Assembly: GCF_016865425.1 (NCBI RefSeq)
Contig: NZ_AP023355.1
Location: forward strand, 5,888,198-5,952,197
Source of the DNA: Actinocatenispora thailandica
GTDB lineage: Bacteria; Actinomycetota; Actinomycetes; Mycobacteriales; Micromonosporaceae
Length of the DNA: 64,000 bases
Direction of reading: 5' to 3'
In this document: positions 34,268 through 43,545 of the stretch, piece by piece
Layout: the number at the start of each line of letters is the position of its first letter
How positions within the stretch are numbered: the first letter of the stretch is position 1
Notes under the pieces: model-generated
What the model was told of the DNA's origin: nothing
The model's database searches: none
What the model saw: only the letters and a program-made list of their open reading frames with translations
Translations under genes and position numbers: made by a program

Positions 34268-34663
34268 TCAACGCCTCCCGTACCGCCCCGAGCGGGCCAG
34301 ACCCCAGAACCCGAAGATGAACAGCGGCCAGAACGGCACCAACACCCCACCGCTGGCCACCGAGAGCAACACGCTCAGCCCGATGAACACGAAAACGACC
34401 GAGAGCAGCGCCACCGTCCGGTTCGGATGGGCGGATCGCTGCTGCTCCCGCACCCGCCCTTCCACCGGTGGCATCGGCATCGGCACGTCGGGCAGGTCCG
34501 CGGTCAGCGGCGCCAGCTCGCGATAGGTCTTCGCCTGATACGCAGACTGCACCCGCTGGTCGTACTCGTCGAGCTCGAGCCGGCCCTCGCCGAGCGCGGT
34601 GCGCAGCCGCTCGGCGACCTCCTGCCGCTCGGCATCGGAAACCCGCATGTCCTGCCGGTCCAC
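34268..34663 (-). CDS. DUF1707 domain membrane protein
   Basis: 131 residues from the GTG at 34663, chosen for a strong GGGGAGGGG about 6 nt upstream. The DUF1707 motif is MRVSDAERQEVAERLRTALGEGRLELDEYDQRVQSAYQA. Two hydrophobic segments follow (TVALLSVVFVFIGLSVLLSVA, LVPFWPLFIFGFWGLA). DUF1707 proteins are a common actinobacterial family of unknown function. It sits between map and infA. Confidence 0.85.
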   Translation of the reverse strand: MDRQDMRVSDAERQEVAERLRTALGEGRLELDEYDQRVQSAYQAKTYRELAPLTADLPDVPMPMPPVEGRVREQQRSAHPNRTVALLSVVFVFIGLSVLLSVASGGVLVPFWPLFIFGFWGLARSGRYGRR

Positions 34664-34840
34664 GGCCGCCCCCTCCCCGCGCTGCAGAGCCACCATGTCC
34701 ATCGTACGGCGGCAAAAGCGGGAAAGCGCTTACCTTGGCCAGCTCGCCAGCTCAGTGACCTCTCAGTCGACGCAGACGGCACCGCCGGCCGACGCCGCTC
34801 AGCCGATCGGCGTGATCCGCTGGCCGGCATGATCCGCCGG

Positions 34841-34959
34841 CCGGTGCGCACTGCCAGCCGGTGCGCACTGCCGGCCGGTGCGCACTGCCGGCCGGTGCGC
34901 ACTGCCGGCCGGTGCGCACTGCCGGCCGGTGCGCACTGCCGGCCGGTGCGCTCCGCCGG
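34841..34959. repeat. 17-bp tandem repeat, seven copies
   Basis: Units of CCGGTGCGCACTGCCGG start at 34841, 34858, 34875, 34892, 34909, 34926 and 34943. Five are identical; the first and last differ slightly. The unit length is not a multiple of three and the array is between genes, just past the map stop. It contains the palindromes CCGGCCGG and TGCGCA. No spacers, so not CRISPR. Confidence 0.92.
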
Positions 34960-34999
34960 CGAGGCCGTTCGGCGGGGCCGATCAGCGGGCCCCGCAAGG

Positions 35000-35824
35000 T
35001 CAGCCGTCCGAATCGGCGCGGGCGGAGGCCAGCGACCCCAGCCGGGCCCGGCCCCCGTCGACCGCGGTCAACACCCACAGGCCGTCGTCGCACAGCGCCA
35101 CCGAATGCTCGACGTGCGCGGCCCGGGACCCGTCGACGGTCACCACCGTCCACTGGTCGTCCTGCTCCACCACGTCCGCCGAACCCATCGTGATCATCGG
35201 TTCGATGGCCAGCGCCATCCCGGTCACGAGCTTCGGGCCGCGCCCCGGCTTGCCGTAGTTGAGGATGTGCGGATCCTGGTGCATCTCGGTGCCGATGCCG
35301 TGCCCGCCGTACCCCTCGACGATGCCGTACGAACCACCGGCACGAACGGTGCGCTCCACCGCGGCGGAGATGTCGGTGAGCTTCTTCCCGGTACCGGCGG
35401 CGGCGATGCCGGCCCACATCGCGTCCTCGGCGACCTCGATCATCCGCAGCAGCGCCGGATCGACCGCACCCACCGGTACGGTGATCGCCGAGTCGCCGTG
35501 CCAGCCGGCGATGATCGCGCCGGCGTCGATCGAGATGATGTCGCCTTCGGCCAGCACCTTCTTGCGGCTCGGGATCGCGTGCACGACCTGGTCGTTGACC
35601 GACGCACAGATCGTCGCCGGATAGCCGTAGTAGCCCTTGAAGTTCGGGATCCCGCCGTTGGCCCGGATGTTCTCCTCGGCCAGCTCGTCCAGCTCCGCGG
35701 TCGACACCCCGGGCGCCACCGCGGCCCGGACCTTCGCCAGCGTGTCCGCGACGAGCAGACCGGCCCGCCGCATCATCTGGATCTGTTCCGGCGTCTTGAG
35801 CTGGATCTGCTGCTTGGCGAACAA
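35000..35824 (-). CDS. map: type I methionine aminopeptidase
   Basis: It removes initiator Met from nascent proteins. Metal ligands are recognisable: two Asp in SIDAGAIIAGWHGDSAIT, His in GYGGHGIGTEMHQDP, Glu in ALAIEPMITMG and Glu in HVEHSVAL. I chose the TTG at 35824 because TGAGGA lies 5 nt upstream; a GTG at 35836 is in frame but has no Shine-Dalgarno sequence. 274 residues. Last gene of secY-adk-map. Confidence 0.95.
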   Translation of the reverse strand: MFAKQQIQLKTPEQIQMMRRAGLLVADTLAKVRAAVAPGVSTAELDELAEENIRANGGIPNFKGYYGYPATICASVNDQVVHAIPSRKKVLAEGDIISIDAGAIIAGWHGDSAITVPVGAVDPALLRMIEVAEDAMWAGIAAAGTGKKLTDISAAVERTVRAGGSYGIVEGYGGHGIGTEMHQDPHILNYGKPGRGPKLVTGMALAIEPMITMGSADVVEQDDQWTVVTVDGSRAAHVEHSVALCDDGLWVLTAVDGGRARLGSLASARADSDG

Positions 35825-35893
35825 AGTGGTCCTCACGGGTTGTGCGTACCGGCACGGCAACCGGCTCGGGCCGGCGCCGTCCCGGACGGTCTG

Positions 35894-36547
35894 TCAGCCG
35901 CCGTAGGACGCGAGAGCGTCGTACGCGCGCTGGGTCACGTCCTCGACCGGCCCGACCGCATCGAGGCCGACGAGCTTGCCCTGGGCGCCGTAGTAGGCCA
36001 CCAGCGGCTGGGTGTCCCGCGCGTACACCCGGAGGCGCTCGGCGATGGTCTCCGGCTTGTCGTCGTCGCGCTGGAACAGCTCGCCGCCGCACCGGTCGCA
36101 GACCCCGTCCACCGCCGGCGGGTCGAACTCGACGTGCCAGATCTTGCCGCAACCGCGGCAGGTGCGCCGGCCGGAGAGCCGCCGGATCACCTCTTCCTCC
36201 TCGACCACCAGCTCCAGCACCAGGTCGAGGCCGGTACCCAGGTCGGCGAGCATCTTGTCCAGCTCCTGCGCCTGCGGCACCGTGCGCGGGAAGCCGTCCA
36301 GCAGGAACCCGTCCTCGGCGTCCGGCTCGGCCAGCCGATCCCGCACCATGTTGATCACGACCTGGTCGGGGACCAGCTCGCCGGAGTCCATGTAGCCCTT
36401 GGCCTCGCGGCCCAGCTCGGTGCCCTCGGCGACGTTGGCCCGCAGGATGTCACCGGTGGAGATCTTCGGCGCCGACAGGTGCGCGGCGATGAACTCGGCC
36501 TGGGTCCCCTTGCCCGCCCCGGGCGGACCCACCAGCACCAACCTCAT
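35894..36547 (-). CDS. adk: adenylate kinase
   Basis: 217 residues from the ATG at 36547. P-loop [14 protein letters not shown], the NMP region [35 protein letters not shown] and a LID with Cys-x2-Cys...Cys-x2-Cys ([20 protein letters not shown]), so the zinc-containing type. The start codon lies at the edge of the first copy of an 80-bp repeat, which also supplies the GGAGGG Shine-Dalgarno sequence. Interconverts ATP, AMP and ADP. Confidence 0.97.
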   Translation of the reverse strand: MRLVLVGPPGAGKGTQAEFIAAHLSAPKISTGDILRANVAEGTELGREAKGYMDSGELVPDQVVINMVRDRLAEPDAEDGFLLDGFPRTVPQAQELDKMLADLGTGLDLVLELVVEEEEVIRRLSGRRTCRGCGKIWHVEFDPPAVDGVCDRCGGELFQRDDDKPETIAERLRVYARDTQPLVAYYGAQGKLVGLDAVGPVEDVTQRAYDALASYGG

Positions 36548-36737
36548 GCCCGCCCTCCGCTTCGCTCCGGCCGGGCATGAGACACGAGACCGCGACGCCC
36601 ATGATTCGCTCGCTCGCGCTCGCTCATGCCCGCCCTCCGCTTCGCTCCGGCCGGGCATGAGACACGAGACCGCGACGCCCATGATTCGCTCGCTCGCGCT
36701 CGCTCATGCCCGCCCTCCGCTTCGCTCCGGCCGGGCA
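36544..36737. repeat. 80-bp direct repeat, 2.4 copies, ending at the adk start codon
   Basis: Copies at 36544-36623 and 36624-36703 are identical, and a partial third runs to about 36737. On the minus strand each unit ends GGAGGGCGGGCATG, so every copy offers a Shine-Dalgarno sequence and an ATG; only the last is the adk start. A diverged relative (ACGCCCATG, TTCGCTCGCT, GCGCTC) occurs at 54439-54580, upstream of and abutting the DUF4190 gene start. Confidence 0.9.
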
Positions 36738-36822
36738 GGACCAATCTGCCGACGCTCGTCCACGCCCGTCACCTCGATCCGCTCTGCCGGCACCGTCGCC
36801 GCTGCCCCGCTGCGCGGCGACA

Positions 36823-38148
36823 CTACCGGAGGAACCCTTCGTAGTTGCGCTGCATCAGCTGCGACTCGATCTGCTTCACAGTCTCCAGGCCCACGCCGAC
36901 CATGATCAGCACGGCCGTACCACCGAAGGGGAAGTTCTGGACGTTACCGCCGACCAGGCCGATGAACAGGTTCGGCAGGACGGAGATGATGCCCAGGTAG
37001 AGCGAACCGGGCAGGGTGATCCGGCTCAGGATGTAGTCGAGGTACTCGGCGGTCGGTCGGCCGGGACGAATGCCGGGCACGAAACCGCCGTACTTCTTCA
37101 TGTTGTCCGCGACCTCGGTCGGGTTGAACGTGATCGCGACGTAGAAGTACGTGAAGAAGATGATCAGCAGGAAGTAGAAGACGATGTGCACCCAGTTGTC
37201 CTGCTGGGTGATGTACCGGTTGATGAACACGACCACCGGGTTCGTGCTGTTCGACCCGGCCAGCTGGGTGACCAGCTGCGGAAGGTAGAGCAGCGACGAC
37301 GCGAAGATCACCGGGATGACGCCGGCCTGGTTGACCTTCAGCGGAATGTAGGTCGAGGTGCCGCCGAACATCCGGCGGCCGATCATGCGCTTCGCGTACT
37401 GCACCGGGACGCGGCGTTGGGCCTGTTCGATGAAGACCACCGCGGCGATCACCACGACACCGATGCCGAGCACGATGGCGAAGGTCAGCGTGCCCTTCTT
37501 CAGGATCGTCCAGCCCTCGGCGGGCATCCGGGCCGCGATGTTGGTGAAGATCAGCACCGACATGCCGTTGCCGACACCGCGATCGGTGATCAGCTCACCC
37601 AGCCACATGATGCAGCCGGTACCGGCGGTCATCGTGGTCACGATCATCACCAGCGTCAGCCAGTGCGGCAGCGGGCCGACGGTCGGGATGATCGGGTCCG
37701 GGCACTGGTTGCCGAACAGCTGGCCCGACTCGGCCAGCGCGATGTAGCCGGACGCCTGCAGCACCGCGAGCCCCAGCGTCAGGTACCGCGTGTACTGGGT
37801 GATCTTCGCCTGACCGGACTGGCCTTCCTTCTTCAGCAGCTCCAACCGAGGGATCACCACGGTGAGCAGCTGCAGGATGATGCTCGCGGTGATGTAGGGC
37901 ATGATGCCCAGCGCGAACACGCTCAGCTGGAACAGCGCGCCACCGGAGAAGAGGTTCAGCAGGGTGAAGACGTCCTGCGTACCGCCGGACTTCGACGCGA
38001 TGCCGATGCAGGTCTGCACGTTGGTGTACGACACGCCCGGACTCGGCAGCGCGGCCCCGAGCCGGAAGATGGCCAGGATGAAGACCGTGAACAGCAGTTT
38101 CTTGCGCAGGTCAGGCGTTCTGAACGCACTGACAAAGGCGGAGAGCAA
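36823..38148 (-). CDS. secY: protein translocase subunit SecY
   Basis: 441 residues from a TTG at 38148, with a perfect AGGAGG 5 nt upstream. It starts LLSAFVSAFRTPDLRKKLLFT, the usual actinobacterial SecY N-terminus. Ten hydrophobic segments; SecY signatures GIMPYITASIILQLL and the cytosolic loop GGFVPGIRPGRPTAEYL. The central channel of Sec export. Start of the secY-adk-map group, following the rplO terminator. Confidence 0.97.
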   Translation of the reverse strand: MLSAFVSAFRTPDLRKKLLFTVFILAIFRLGAALPSPGVSYTNVQTCIGIASKSGGTQDVFTLLNLFSGGALFQLSVFALGIMPYITASIILQLLTVVIPRLELLKKEGQSGQAKITQYTRYLTLGLAVLQASGYIALAESGQLFGNQCPDPIIPTVGPLPHWLTLVMIVTTMTAGTGCIMWLGELITDRGVGNGMSVLIFTNIAARMPAEGWTILKKGTLTFAIVLGIGVVVIAAVVFIEQAQRRVPVQYAKRMIGRRMFGGTSTYIPLKVNQAGVIPVIFASSLLYLPQLVTQLAGSNSTNPVVVFINRYITQQDNWVHIVFYFLLIIFFTYFYVAITFNPTEVADNMKKYGGFVPGIRPGRPTAEYLDYILSRITLPGSLYLGIISVLPNLFIGLVGGNVQNFPFGGTAVLIMVGVGLETVKQIESQLMQRNYEGFLR

Positions 38149-38293
38149 CTGTTCCTCCTGCGCAGACTGACCGCCGACGCGGCGGTGCGTGTCGAGACCT
38201 TCGCCCACGGCATGGCCGGGGTCCGGGGGCGACTCTAACAGTACGGGCGTTTACGGCGGTATCCGTGCCGGGCACTTCCGCACCGACATGAGA

Positions 38294-38336
38294 CCGCGCC
38301 GTTGTGAAGCCCCTGGTGAGGCTCACAACGGCGCGG
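38294..38336 (-). terminator. terminator between rplO and secY
   Basis: A 14-bp stem, CCGCGCCGTTGTGA with TCACAACGGCGCGG, capped by AGCC/GGCT. It lies 14 nt past the rplO stop, so secY probably has its own promoter or depends on read-through. No clear promoter identified in 38149-38293. Confidence 0.8.
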
Positions 38337-38349
38337 CAAAATGCTTCAC

Positions 38350-38793
38350 TTACAGCTCGGTGACCGAACCGCCGGCGGCGGCGATCTTCTCCTTGGCGGA
38401 GCCGCTGAACGCGTGCGCCCGCACCTGGAGCTTGACGCCACCGAGGTCGCCGGAACCCAGCACCTTCACCGGCTCGCCGGCACGCACCGCGCCCGCCTTC
38501 GCCAGCTCGACCGGGCCGATCTCGCCGCCGTTCGGGAACAGCGCGGCCAGCCGGTCCAGGTTGACCACCTGGTAGGTGACCTTGAACCGGTTCTTGAAGC
38601 CCTTCAGCTTCGGCAGCCGCATGTGGATGGGCATCTGCCCACCCTCGAAGTACGCCGGCACGTTCTTCCGGGCCTTGGTGCCCTTCGTACCGCGGCCGGC
38701 GGTCTTGCCCTTCGAGCCCTCACCGCGGCCGACCCGCACCTTCGCGGTCTTCGCACCCGGAGCCGGGCGCAGGTGATGCACCTTGAGCGCCAT
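38350..38793 (-). CDS. rplO: 50S ribosomal protein L15
   Basis: 147 residues: [33 protein letters not shown] at the start and the C-terminal L15 block [30 protein letters not shown]. Last gene of the spc operon before the terminator; 2 nt downstream of rpmD. Confidence 0.97.
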   Translation of the reverse strand: MALKVHHLRPAPGAKTAKVRVGRGEGSKGKTAGRGTKGTKARKNVPAYFEGGQMPIHMRLPKLKGFKNRFKVTYQVVNLDRLAALFPNGGEIGPVELAKAGAVRAGEPVKVLGSGDLGGVKLQVRAHAFSGSAKEKIAAAGGSVTEL

Positions 38794-38795
38794 CG

Positions 38796-38978
38796 CTACT
38801 CCACCTCCTCAACCTGCACGAGGTGGGTCACGGTACGGACCATGCCCCGGATCTCCGGACGGTCCTCCTTGACCACCACGTCGTTGATCCGCTTCAGGCC
38901 GAGGCTGCGCAGCGTCTCGCGCTGGTTCTGCTTCGACCCGATCACGGACCGGACCTGGGTGACCTTCAGGCGTGCCAT
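38796..38978 (-). CDS. rpmD: 50S ribosomal protein L30
   Basis: 60 residues from the ATG at 38978: [20 protein letters not shown], then [22 protein letters not shown]. Standard L30 length. Between rpsE and rplO. Confidence 0.96.
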   Translation of the reverse strand: MARLKVTQVRSVIGSKQNQRETLRSLGLKRINDVVVKEDRPEIRGMVRTVTHLVQVEEVE

Positions 38979-38992
38979 GTCATGTCTCCCGT

Positions 38993-39592
38993 TCAGCTCG
39001 CCAGGCCCGCACGGGTCCGCAGCATCGCGGTTGGAGCCACGTCCTCCAGCGGCAGGCCACGGCGCGCGGCCACCTGCTCCGGAGACTCCAGGCCCTTCAG
39101 GGCTGCCACGGTGGCGTGCACGATGTTGATCGGGTTGGACGAACCCAGGCTCTTGGACAGCACGTCGTGGATACCGGCGCACTCCAGCACGGCACGCACC
39201 GGGCCGCCCGCGATCACCCCGGTACCGGCGCTGGCCGGCTTCAGCATCACGACGCCGGCCGCATCCTCGCCGATCACCGGGTGGGTGATCGTCGCACCGA
39301 TGCGCGGCACCTTGAAGAAGTGCTTCTTGGCCTCCTCGACGCCCTTGGCGATCGCCGCGGGCACCTCCTTGGCCTTTCCATATCCGACACCGACGGTGCC
39401 GTCGCCGTCGCCCACCACGACCAGCGCGGTGAAGCTGAAGCGTCGACCACCTCGCACGACCTTGGCGACGCGGTTGATCTTGACGAGCCGCTCGAGGTGC
39501 GGTGTCTTCTCCGCGGCCGCGCCGCCACGGCCGCCATCCCGGCGATCCCGGCGGTTATCGCCGGATCCGCCACGGCGCTGCGGACCTGCCAT
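38993..39592 (-). CDS. rpsE: 30S ribosomal protein S5
   Basis: 199 residues. The first 35 are Gly/Arg-rich; the S5 dsRBD-like domain begins [33 protein letters not shown] and the second domain contains [30 protein letters not shown]. It acts in decoding accuracy. Between rplR and rpmD. Confidence 0.97.
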   Translation of the reverse strand: MAGPQRRGGSGDNRRDRRDGGRGGAAAEKTPHLERLVKINRVAKVVRGGRRFSFTALVVVGDGDGTVGVGYGKAKEVPAAIAKGVEEAKKHFFKVPRIGATITHPVIGEDAAGVVMLKPASAGTGVIAGGPVRAVLECAGIHDVLSKSLGSSNPINIVHATVAALKGLESPEQVAARRGLPLEDVAPTAMLRTRAGLAS

Positions 39593-39655
39593 CAGGCGCT
39601 ACCTTTCTTAAGTCCCTCGTCACCGGACCGGTCGGGCCCGATGCTGGTCGGTTTC

Positions 39656-40051
39656 CTAGAACTCCAAGCCACCGGACCGAGCGGCGTCGGCAAGCGCGGC
39701 AACCCGACCGTGGTAGGCGTTGCCGCCCCGGTCGAAGACCACCTTGGTCACACCCGCGCCCTTCGCCCGCTCGGCGAGCAGCTCGCCGACCTTGCGGGCC
39801 TGGTCCTTCTTGTCGCCATCGGCGCTGCGCAGGGTGCCATCGAGCGTCGACGCCGCGACCAGCGTGTGGCCCTTGGTGTCGTCGATGACCTGCGCGTAGA
39901 TGTGCCGCAGCGAACGGGTCACGACCAGCCGAGGACGAACCTCGGTGCCGGTCACCCGCTTGCGCACCCGGAAGTGCCGACGGTTCCGGGAAATCCGGCG
40001 CGCCGCCGCACCGCCCTTCGCCGAGTTGCGGTTGGCCAGTGTGGCAGCCAT
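39656..40051 (-). CDS. rplR: 50S ribosomal protein L18
   Basis: 131 residues: [47 protein letters not shown] and [28 protein letters not shown]. Binds 5S rRNA. Its ATG overlaps the rplF stop by 1 nt (TAATG), implying translational coupling. Confidence 0.97.
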   Translation of the reverse strand: MAATLANRNSAKGGAAARRISRNRRHFRVRKRVTGTEVRPRLVVTRSLRHIYAQVIDDTKGHTLVAASTLDGTLRSADGDKKDQARKVGELLAERAKGAGVTKVVFDRGGNAYHGRVAALADAARSGGLEF

Positions 40052-40587
40052 TACTTACCCGCCTTTCCAGCCTTGCGACGAACGTTCTCGCCCTGGTACC
40101 GCACACCCTTGCCCTTGTACGGCTCCGGCGGCCGGATCTTGCGGATGTTCGCCGCGATCTCACCGACCTGCTGCTTGTCGATGCCCGAGACCGTCAGCTG
40201 GGTCGGCTTCTGCACGCTGAACGTGATGCCGGCCGGCGCCGAAACCACGACCGGGTGCGAGAACCCGAGCGCGAACTCCAGGTCCTGGCCCTTGGCCTGC
40301 ACCCGGTAACCGGTGCCCTGGATCTCCAGCACCTTCTCGTATCCGGTCGTCACACCGACGACCAGGTTGTTCACCAGCGTCCGGCACAGCCCGTGCAGGG
40401 CGCGCGAACGACGCTCGTCGTTCGGCCGCTCCACGTAGATGGTGCCGTCTTCGACGCGTGCGGTGATCGGTTCGACGAGCGTGTGCGACAGCTCGCCCTT
40501 CGGGCCCTTGACCGCGACCGTGGCGCCGTCGATCTTGACGTCCACACCGGCCGGGACCGGGATCGGCTTACGTCCAATCCGAGACAT
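40051..40587 (-). CDS. rplF: 50S ribosomal protein L6
   Basis: 178 residues: [19 protein letters not shown] start and the C-terminal signature [27 protein letters not shown]. Two L6 domains near the GTPase centre. 15 nt downstream of rpsH. Confidence 0.97.
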   Translation of the reverse strand: MSRIGRKPIPVPAGVDVKIDGATVAVKGPKGELSHTLVEPITARVEDGTIYVERPNDERRSRALHGLCRTLVNNLVVGVTTGYEKVLEIQGTGYRVQAKGQDLEFALGFSHPVVVSAPAGITFSVQKPTQLTVSGIDKQQVGEIAANIRKIRPPEPYKGKGVRYQGENVRRKAGKAGK

Positions 40588-40602
40588 GGCTCAGCAACTC
40601 CC

Positions 40603-41010
40603 TTACCAGACGTAGGCGAGGACTTCCCCGCCCACGCCGCGCTTGCGAGCCTGCCTGTCGGTCAGCAGCCCCTGCGACGTCGAGATGATCGCGACGCCCA
40701 GACCGCCGAGCACCCGGGGCAGCTCGTCTGCCTTCGCATACACCCGCAGGCCCGGCTTGGAGACCCGACGGATACCGGCGAGGCTGCGCTCCCGGTTCTG
40801 GCCGAACTTCAGCTCGACGCTCAGCTTCTTGCCGACGGTACCCTCGGCCGGTTCCTCGACGGACCAGCCCGTGACGTAGCCCTCCTGCTTGAGGACCTCG
40901 GCGATGTTCGCCTTGATCTTCGAGTAGGGCATCGCCACGACATCGTGGTATGCCTGGTTGCCGTTACGCAGACGGGTCAACATGTCTGCGATCGGATCGG
41001 TCATCGTCAT
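40603..41010 (-). CDS. rpsH: 30S ribosomal protein S8
   Basis: 135 residues: [20 protein letters not shown], with the S8 C-terminal signature [27 protein letters not shown]. Binds 16S helix 21; a known autoregulator of spc operons elsewhere. 71 bp after rpsZ. Confidence 0.97.
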   Translation of the reverse strand: MTMTDPIADMLTRLRNGNQAYHDVVAMPYSKIKANIAEVLKQEGYVTGWSVEEPAEGTVGKKLSVELKFGQNRERSLAGIRRVSKPGLRVYAKADELPRVLGGLGVAIISTSQGLLTDRQARKRGVGGEVLAYVW

Positions 41011-41081
41011 GTGATGTGGTGCCTTCCTCGCCCCGGTTCCCGCCTCACGGGCCTGTGGCGTTGCTTATCCAGCGTCGGCTG

Positions 41082-41267
41082 TTACCAGGACGCCTTGGAC
41101 ACACCGGGAAGCTCGCCGCGGTGCGCCATCTCACGGATGCACACCCGGCACAGCCCGAACTTGCGGTAGACCGCCCGCGGGCGACCGCAACGCTGGCAGC
41201 GAGTGTACGCACGCGCGGAGAACTTCGGCTTCCGCGCCGCCTTGATGACTAGCGCCTTCTTGGCCAT
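41082..41267 (-). CDS. rpsZ: 30S ribosomal protein S14 type Z
   Basis: 61 residues, the short zinc form: Cys24-x2-Cys27 and Cys40-x2-Cys43 in [25 protein letters not shown], with a C-terminal [11 protein letters not shown]. Sits 1 nt after rplE. Also called rpsN. Confidence 0.97.
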   Translation of the reverse strand: MAKKALVIKAARKPKFSARAYTRCQRCGRPRAVYRKFGLCRVCIREMAHRGELPGVSKASW

Positions 41268-41268
41268 G

Positions 41269-41841
41269 TCAGTTCTCCTTGAACGGGAAGCCCAGCAGCC
41301 GCAACAGGTGCCGGCCCTCCTCGTCGGTCGTTGCGGACGTCACCACGGTGATGTCCATACCGCGCACACGGTCGATCTTGTCCTGGTCGATCTCGTGGAA
41401 GACCGACTGCTCGGTGAGACCGAACGTGTAGTTGCCGTGCCCGTCGAACTGCTTCGCCGACAGGCCGCGGAAGTCACGGATGCGCGGGAGCGAGATCGAC
41501 AGCAGCCGGTCCAGGAACTCCCACATCCGGTCGCCGCGCAGCGTCACCTTCGCGCCGATCGGCATCCCCTCACGCAGCTTGAACTGCGCGATCGACTTCT
41601 TCGCCCGACGCACCAGCGGCTTCTGGCCGGTGATCGCGGTCAGGTCGCGCACCGCACCGTCGATCAGCTTGGCGTCCCGGGCCGCGTCGCCGACACCCAT
41701 GTTGACGACGATCTTCACCAGACCGGGAACCGTCATCGGGTTGGTGTAGCCGAACTTCTCGACCATCCCGCCCGCGATCTCCGCCCGGTACCGCTCCTTC
41801 AGGCGCGGGGTGACCTTCTCATCAGTTGCCGTCGACATCAC
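41269..41841 (-). CDS. rplE: 50S ribosomal protein L5
   Basis: 190 residues: [64 protein letters not shown] and [23 protein letters not shown]. Binds 5S rRNA. Overlaps rplX by 4 nt. Confidence 0.97.
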   Translation of the reverse strand: MMSTATDEKVTPRLKERYRAEIAGGMVEKFGYTNPMTVPGLVKIVVNMGVGDAARDAKLIDGAVRDLTAITGQKPLVRRAKKSIAQFKLREGMPIGAKVTLRGDRMWEFLDRLLSISLPRIRDFRGLSAKQFDGHGNYTFGLTEQSVFHEIDQDKIDRVRGMDITVVTSATTDEEGRHLLRLLGFPFKEN

Positions 41842-42152
41842 AGGTCCTTCTTGGAGCGCCGGGAGATCCGCACGTTGCGCCCGGACTCGTCCTTGCGGTA
41901 ACCCACACGGGTCGCGTTCCCGTCGCCGTCGACCACCATCACGTTGCTGACGTGGATCGACGCCTCCTGGGTGACGATGCCACCACTCTGGGAACCGCGC
42001 TGGGACGTCTGGATCTTCGTGTGCTTCTTGACTCGGTTCACGCCCTCGACGAGAACCCGGTTCTGCTCCGGGTAGGCCGCAATGACCTTGCCCTTCGCGC
42101 CCCGGTCCTTGCCGGCGATGACGAGGACCGTGTCGCCCTTTTTGACCTTCAT
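41838..42152 (-). CDS. rplX: 50S ribosomal protein L24
   Basis: 104 residues with the KOW motif: [39 protein letters not shown]. Initiates 50S assembly. 4 nt after rplN; overlaps rplE by 4 nt. Confidence 0.97.
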   Translation of the reverse strand: MKVKKGDTVLVIAGKDRGAKGKVIAAYPEQNRVLVEGVNRVKKHTKIQTSQRGSQSGGIVTQEASIHVSNVMVVDGDGNATRVGYRKDESGRNVRISRRSKKDL

Positions 42153-42156
42153 GGTC

Positions 42157-42525
42157 CTACAACACCTCCGGTGCCAGGGAGATGATCTTCATGAACTTCT
42201 TGTCGCGCAGTTCCCGGCCGACCGGCCCGAAGATGCGGGTACCCCGAGGGTCCCCGCCGTCCCGGATCAGGACCGCTGCGTTCTCGTCGAAGCGGATGTA
42301 CGAGCCATCCGGCCGGCGCTTCTCCTTGGCGGTGCGGACGACGACGGCCTTGACCACGTCGCCCTTCTTCACACCGGCGCCCGGGATCGCGTCCTTGACG
42401 GTGGCCACGATGACGTCGCCGATGCTCGCGTAGCGCCGACCGGAGCCGCCGAGCACCCGGATGCACAGAATCTGCCTGGCACCCGTGTTGTCGGCGACGC
42501 GCAGTCGCGACTCCTGCTGAATCAC
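42157..42525 (-). CDS. rplN: 50S ribosomal protein L14
   Basis: 122 residues: [20 protein letters not shown], the L14 signature [37 protein letters not shown]. Preceded by a 90-bp gap after rpsQ, in which I see no gene. Confidence 0.97.
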   Translation of the reverse strand: MIQQESRLRVADNTGARQILCIRVLGGSGRRYASIGDVIVATVKDAIPGAGVKKGDVVKAVVVRTAKEKRRPDGSYIRFDENAAVLIRDGGDPRGTRIFGPVGRELRDKKFMKIISLAPEVL

Positions 42526-42615
42526 GTCAACTCCTGATGTCTGCCGGTCCTCCGCTGACGCGAAGCCTGGCGGAACGTCCCGCCGCAGCCCGTTTCCGGG
42601 TCACGGCGGCTCGCT

Positions 42616-42891
42616 TTACTTGGCCTTCTCCAGGATCTCGACGATCCGCCACCGCTTCGTCGCCGACTGCGGACGCGTCTCCATCAGACGCACCCGGTCG
42701 CCGACACCGCACTGGTTCTGCTCGTCGTGCGCCTTGAGCTTGTTGGTCCGTCGCATGACCTTGCCGTAGAGCGGGTGCTTGACCCGGTCTTCCACGGCGA
42801 CCACGACGGTCTTGTCCATCTTGTCGCTGACCACCAGGCCCTCACGGACCTTGCGGCGGCCACGCTGCTCTGTCGTCTGCTCGCTCATCAC
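42616..42891 (-). CDS. rpsQ: 30S ribosomal protein S17
   Basis: 91 residues: [47 protein letters not shown] and the [19 protein letters not shown] end. OB-fold 16S binder. Overlaps rpmC by 4 nt. Confidence 0.97.
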   Translation of the reverse strand: MMSEQTTEQRGRRKVREGLVVSDKMDKTVVVAVEDRVKHPLYGKVMRRTNKLKAHDEQNQCGVGDRVRLMETRPQSATKRWRIVEILEKAK

Positions 42892-43118
42892 GCAACCTCG
42901 CTGGGCGCAGCGCTGAGGCCGAGCTCGCGCTCACGCATGATCGTGTAGATCCGGGCGATCTCCCGGCGTACCACCTGGAGCCGACGGTTGTTGTCCAGCT
43001 GCCCGGTGGCACCCTGCACGCGGAGGTTGAACAGCTCCGCCTTGGCCTCGCCGAGCTTCGTCGCGAGCTCCTCGTCGCCGAGCTCGCGCAGCTCACCGGA
43101 AGGCGTACCAGCCGCCAT
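42888..43118 (-). CDS. rpmC: 50S ribosomal protein L29
   Basis: 76 residues: [49 protein letters not shown]. Helical hairpin at the exit tunnel. Overlaps rplP and rpsQ by 1 and 4 nt. Confidence 0.96.
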   Translation of the reverse strand: MAAGTPSGELRELGDEELATKLGEAKAELFNLRVQGATGQLDNNRRLQVVRREIARIYTIMRERELGLSAAPSEVA

Positions 43119-43542
43119 CAGACCTCACCCACTTCGCGCTTCACGATCCGGCACTTCATCGGAAGCTTGTGGATCGCGCGGGTCAGCGCCTCACGCGCTA
43201 CCGCTTCGTTCGGGAACGACAGCTCGAACATCACCCGGCCGGGCTTGACGTTGGCGACCCACCACTCGGGCGAACCCTTACCGGAACCCATCCGGGTTTC
43301 GGCCGGCTTCTTCGTCAGCGCCTGGTCCGGGAAGATCGTGATCCAGACCTTGCCGCCACGCTTGATGTGCCGGGTCATGGCGATACGCGCGGCCTCGATC
43401 TGCCGGTTCGTCACGTACGCCGGCTCCAGCGCCTGGATGCCGAACTCACCGAACGCCACCCGGGTACCGCCCTTGGACTTGCCGCGGCGCGTCGGGTGAT
43501 GCGGCTTCCGGAAGCCCTTCGGGGCTTACGCGGAATCAGCAT
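43118..43542 (-). CDS. rplP: 50S ribosomal protein L16, apparently frameshifted near its start
   Basis: The expected start is the ATG at 43542, with GGAGGG upstream inside rpsC: it reads MLIPRKP. Then the frame is lost at a C4 run (plus-strand GGGG 43521-43524). The next frame continues [20 protein letters not shown] and joins [36 protein letters not shown] to the normal end. One more C would restore a full-length L16 of about 141 residues. The only intact frame starts at a GTG at 43459 and lacks the rRNA-binding N-terminus. L16 is needed for peptidyl transfer and A-site function, so a sequence error is likely. Confidence 0.88.
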
Positions 43543-43545
43543 TGC

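Noticed and set aside
34841-34959. CRISPR array
   Set aside because: Units abut directly with no spacers, the unit is only 17 bp, and there are no cas genes.
36544-36737. CRISPR or small ORF array upstream of adk
   Set aside because: The 80-bp units are contiguous and not multiples of three; possible peptides from them are frame-dependent shadows.
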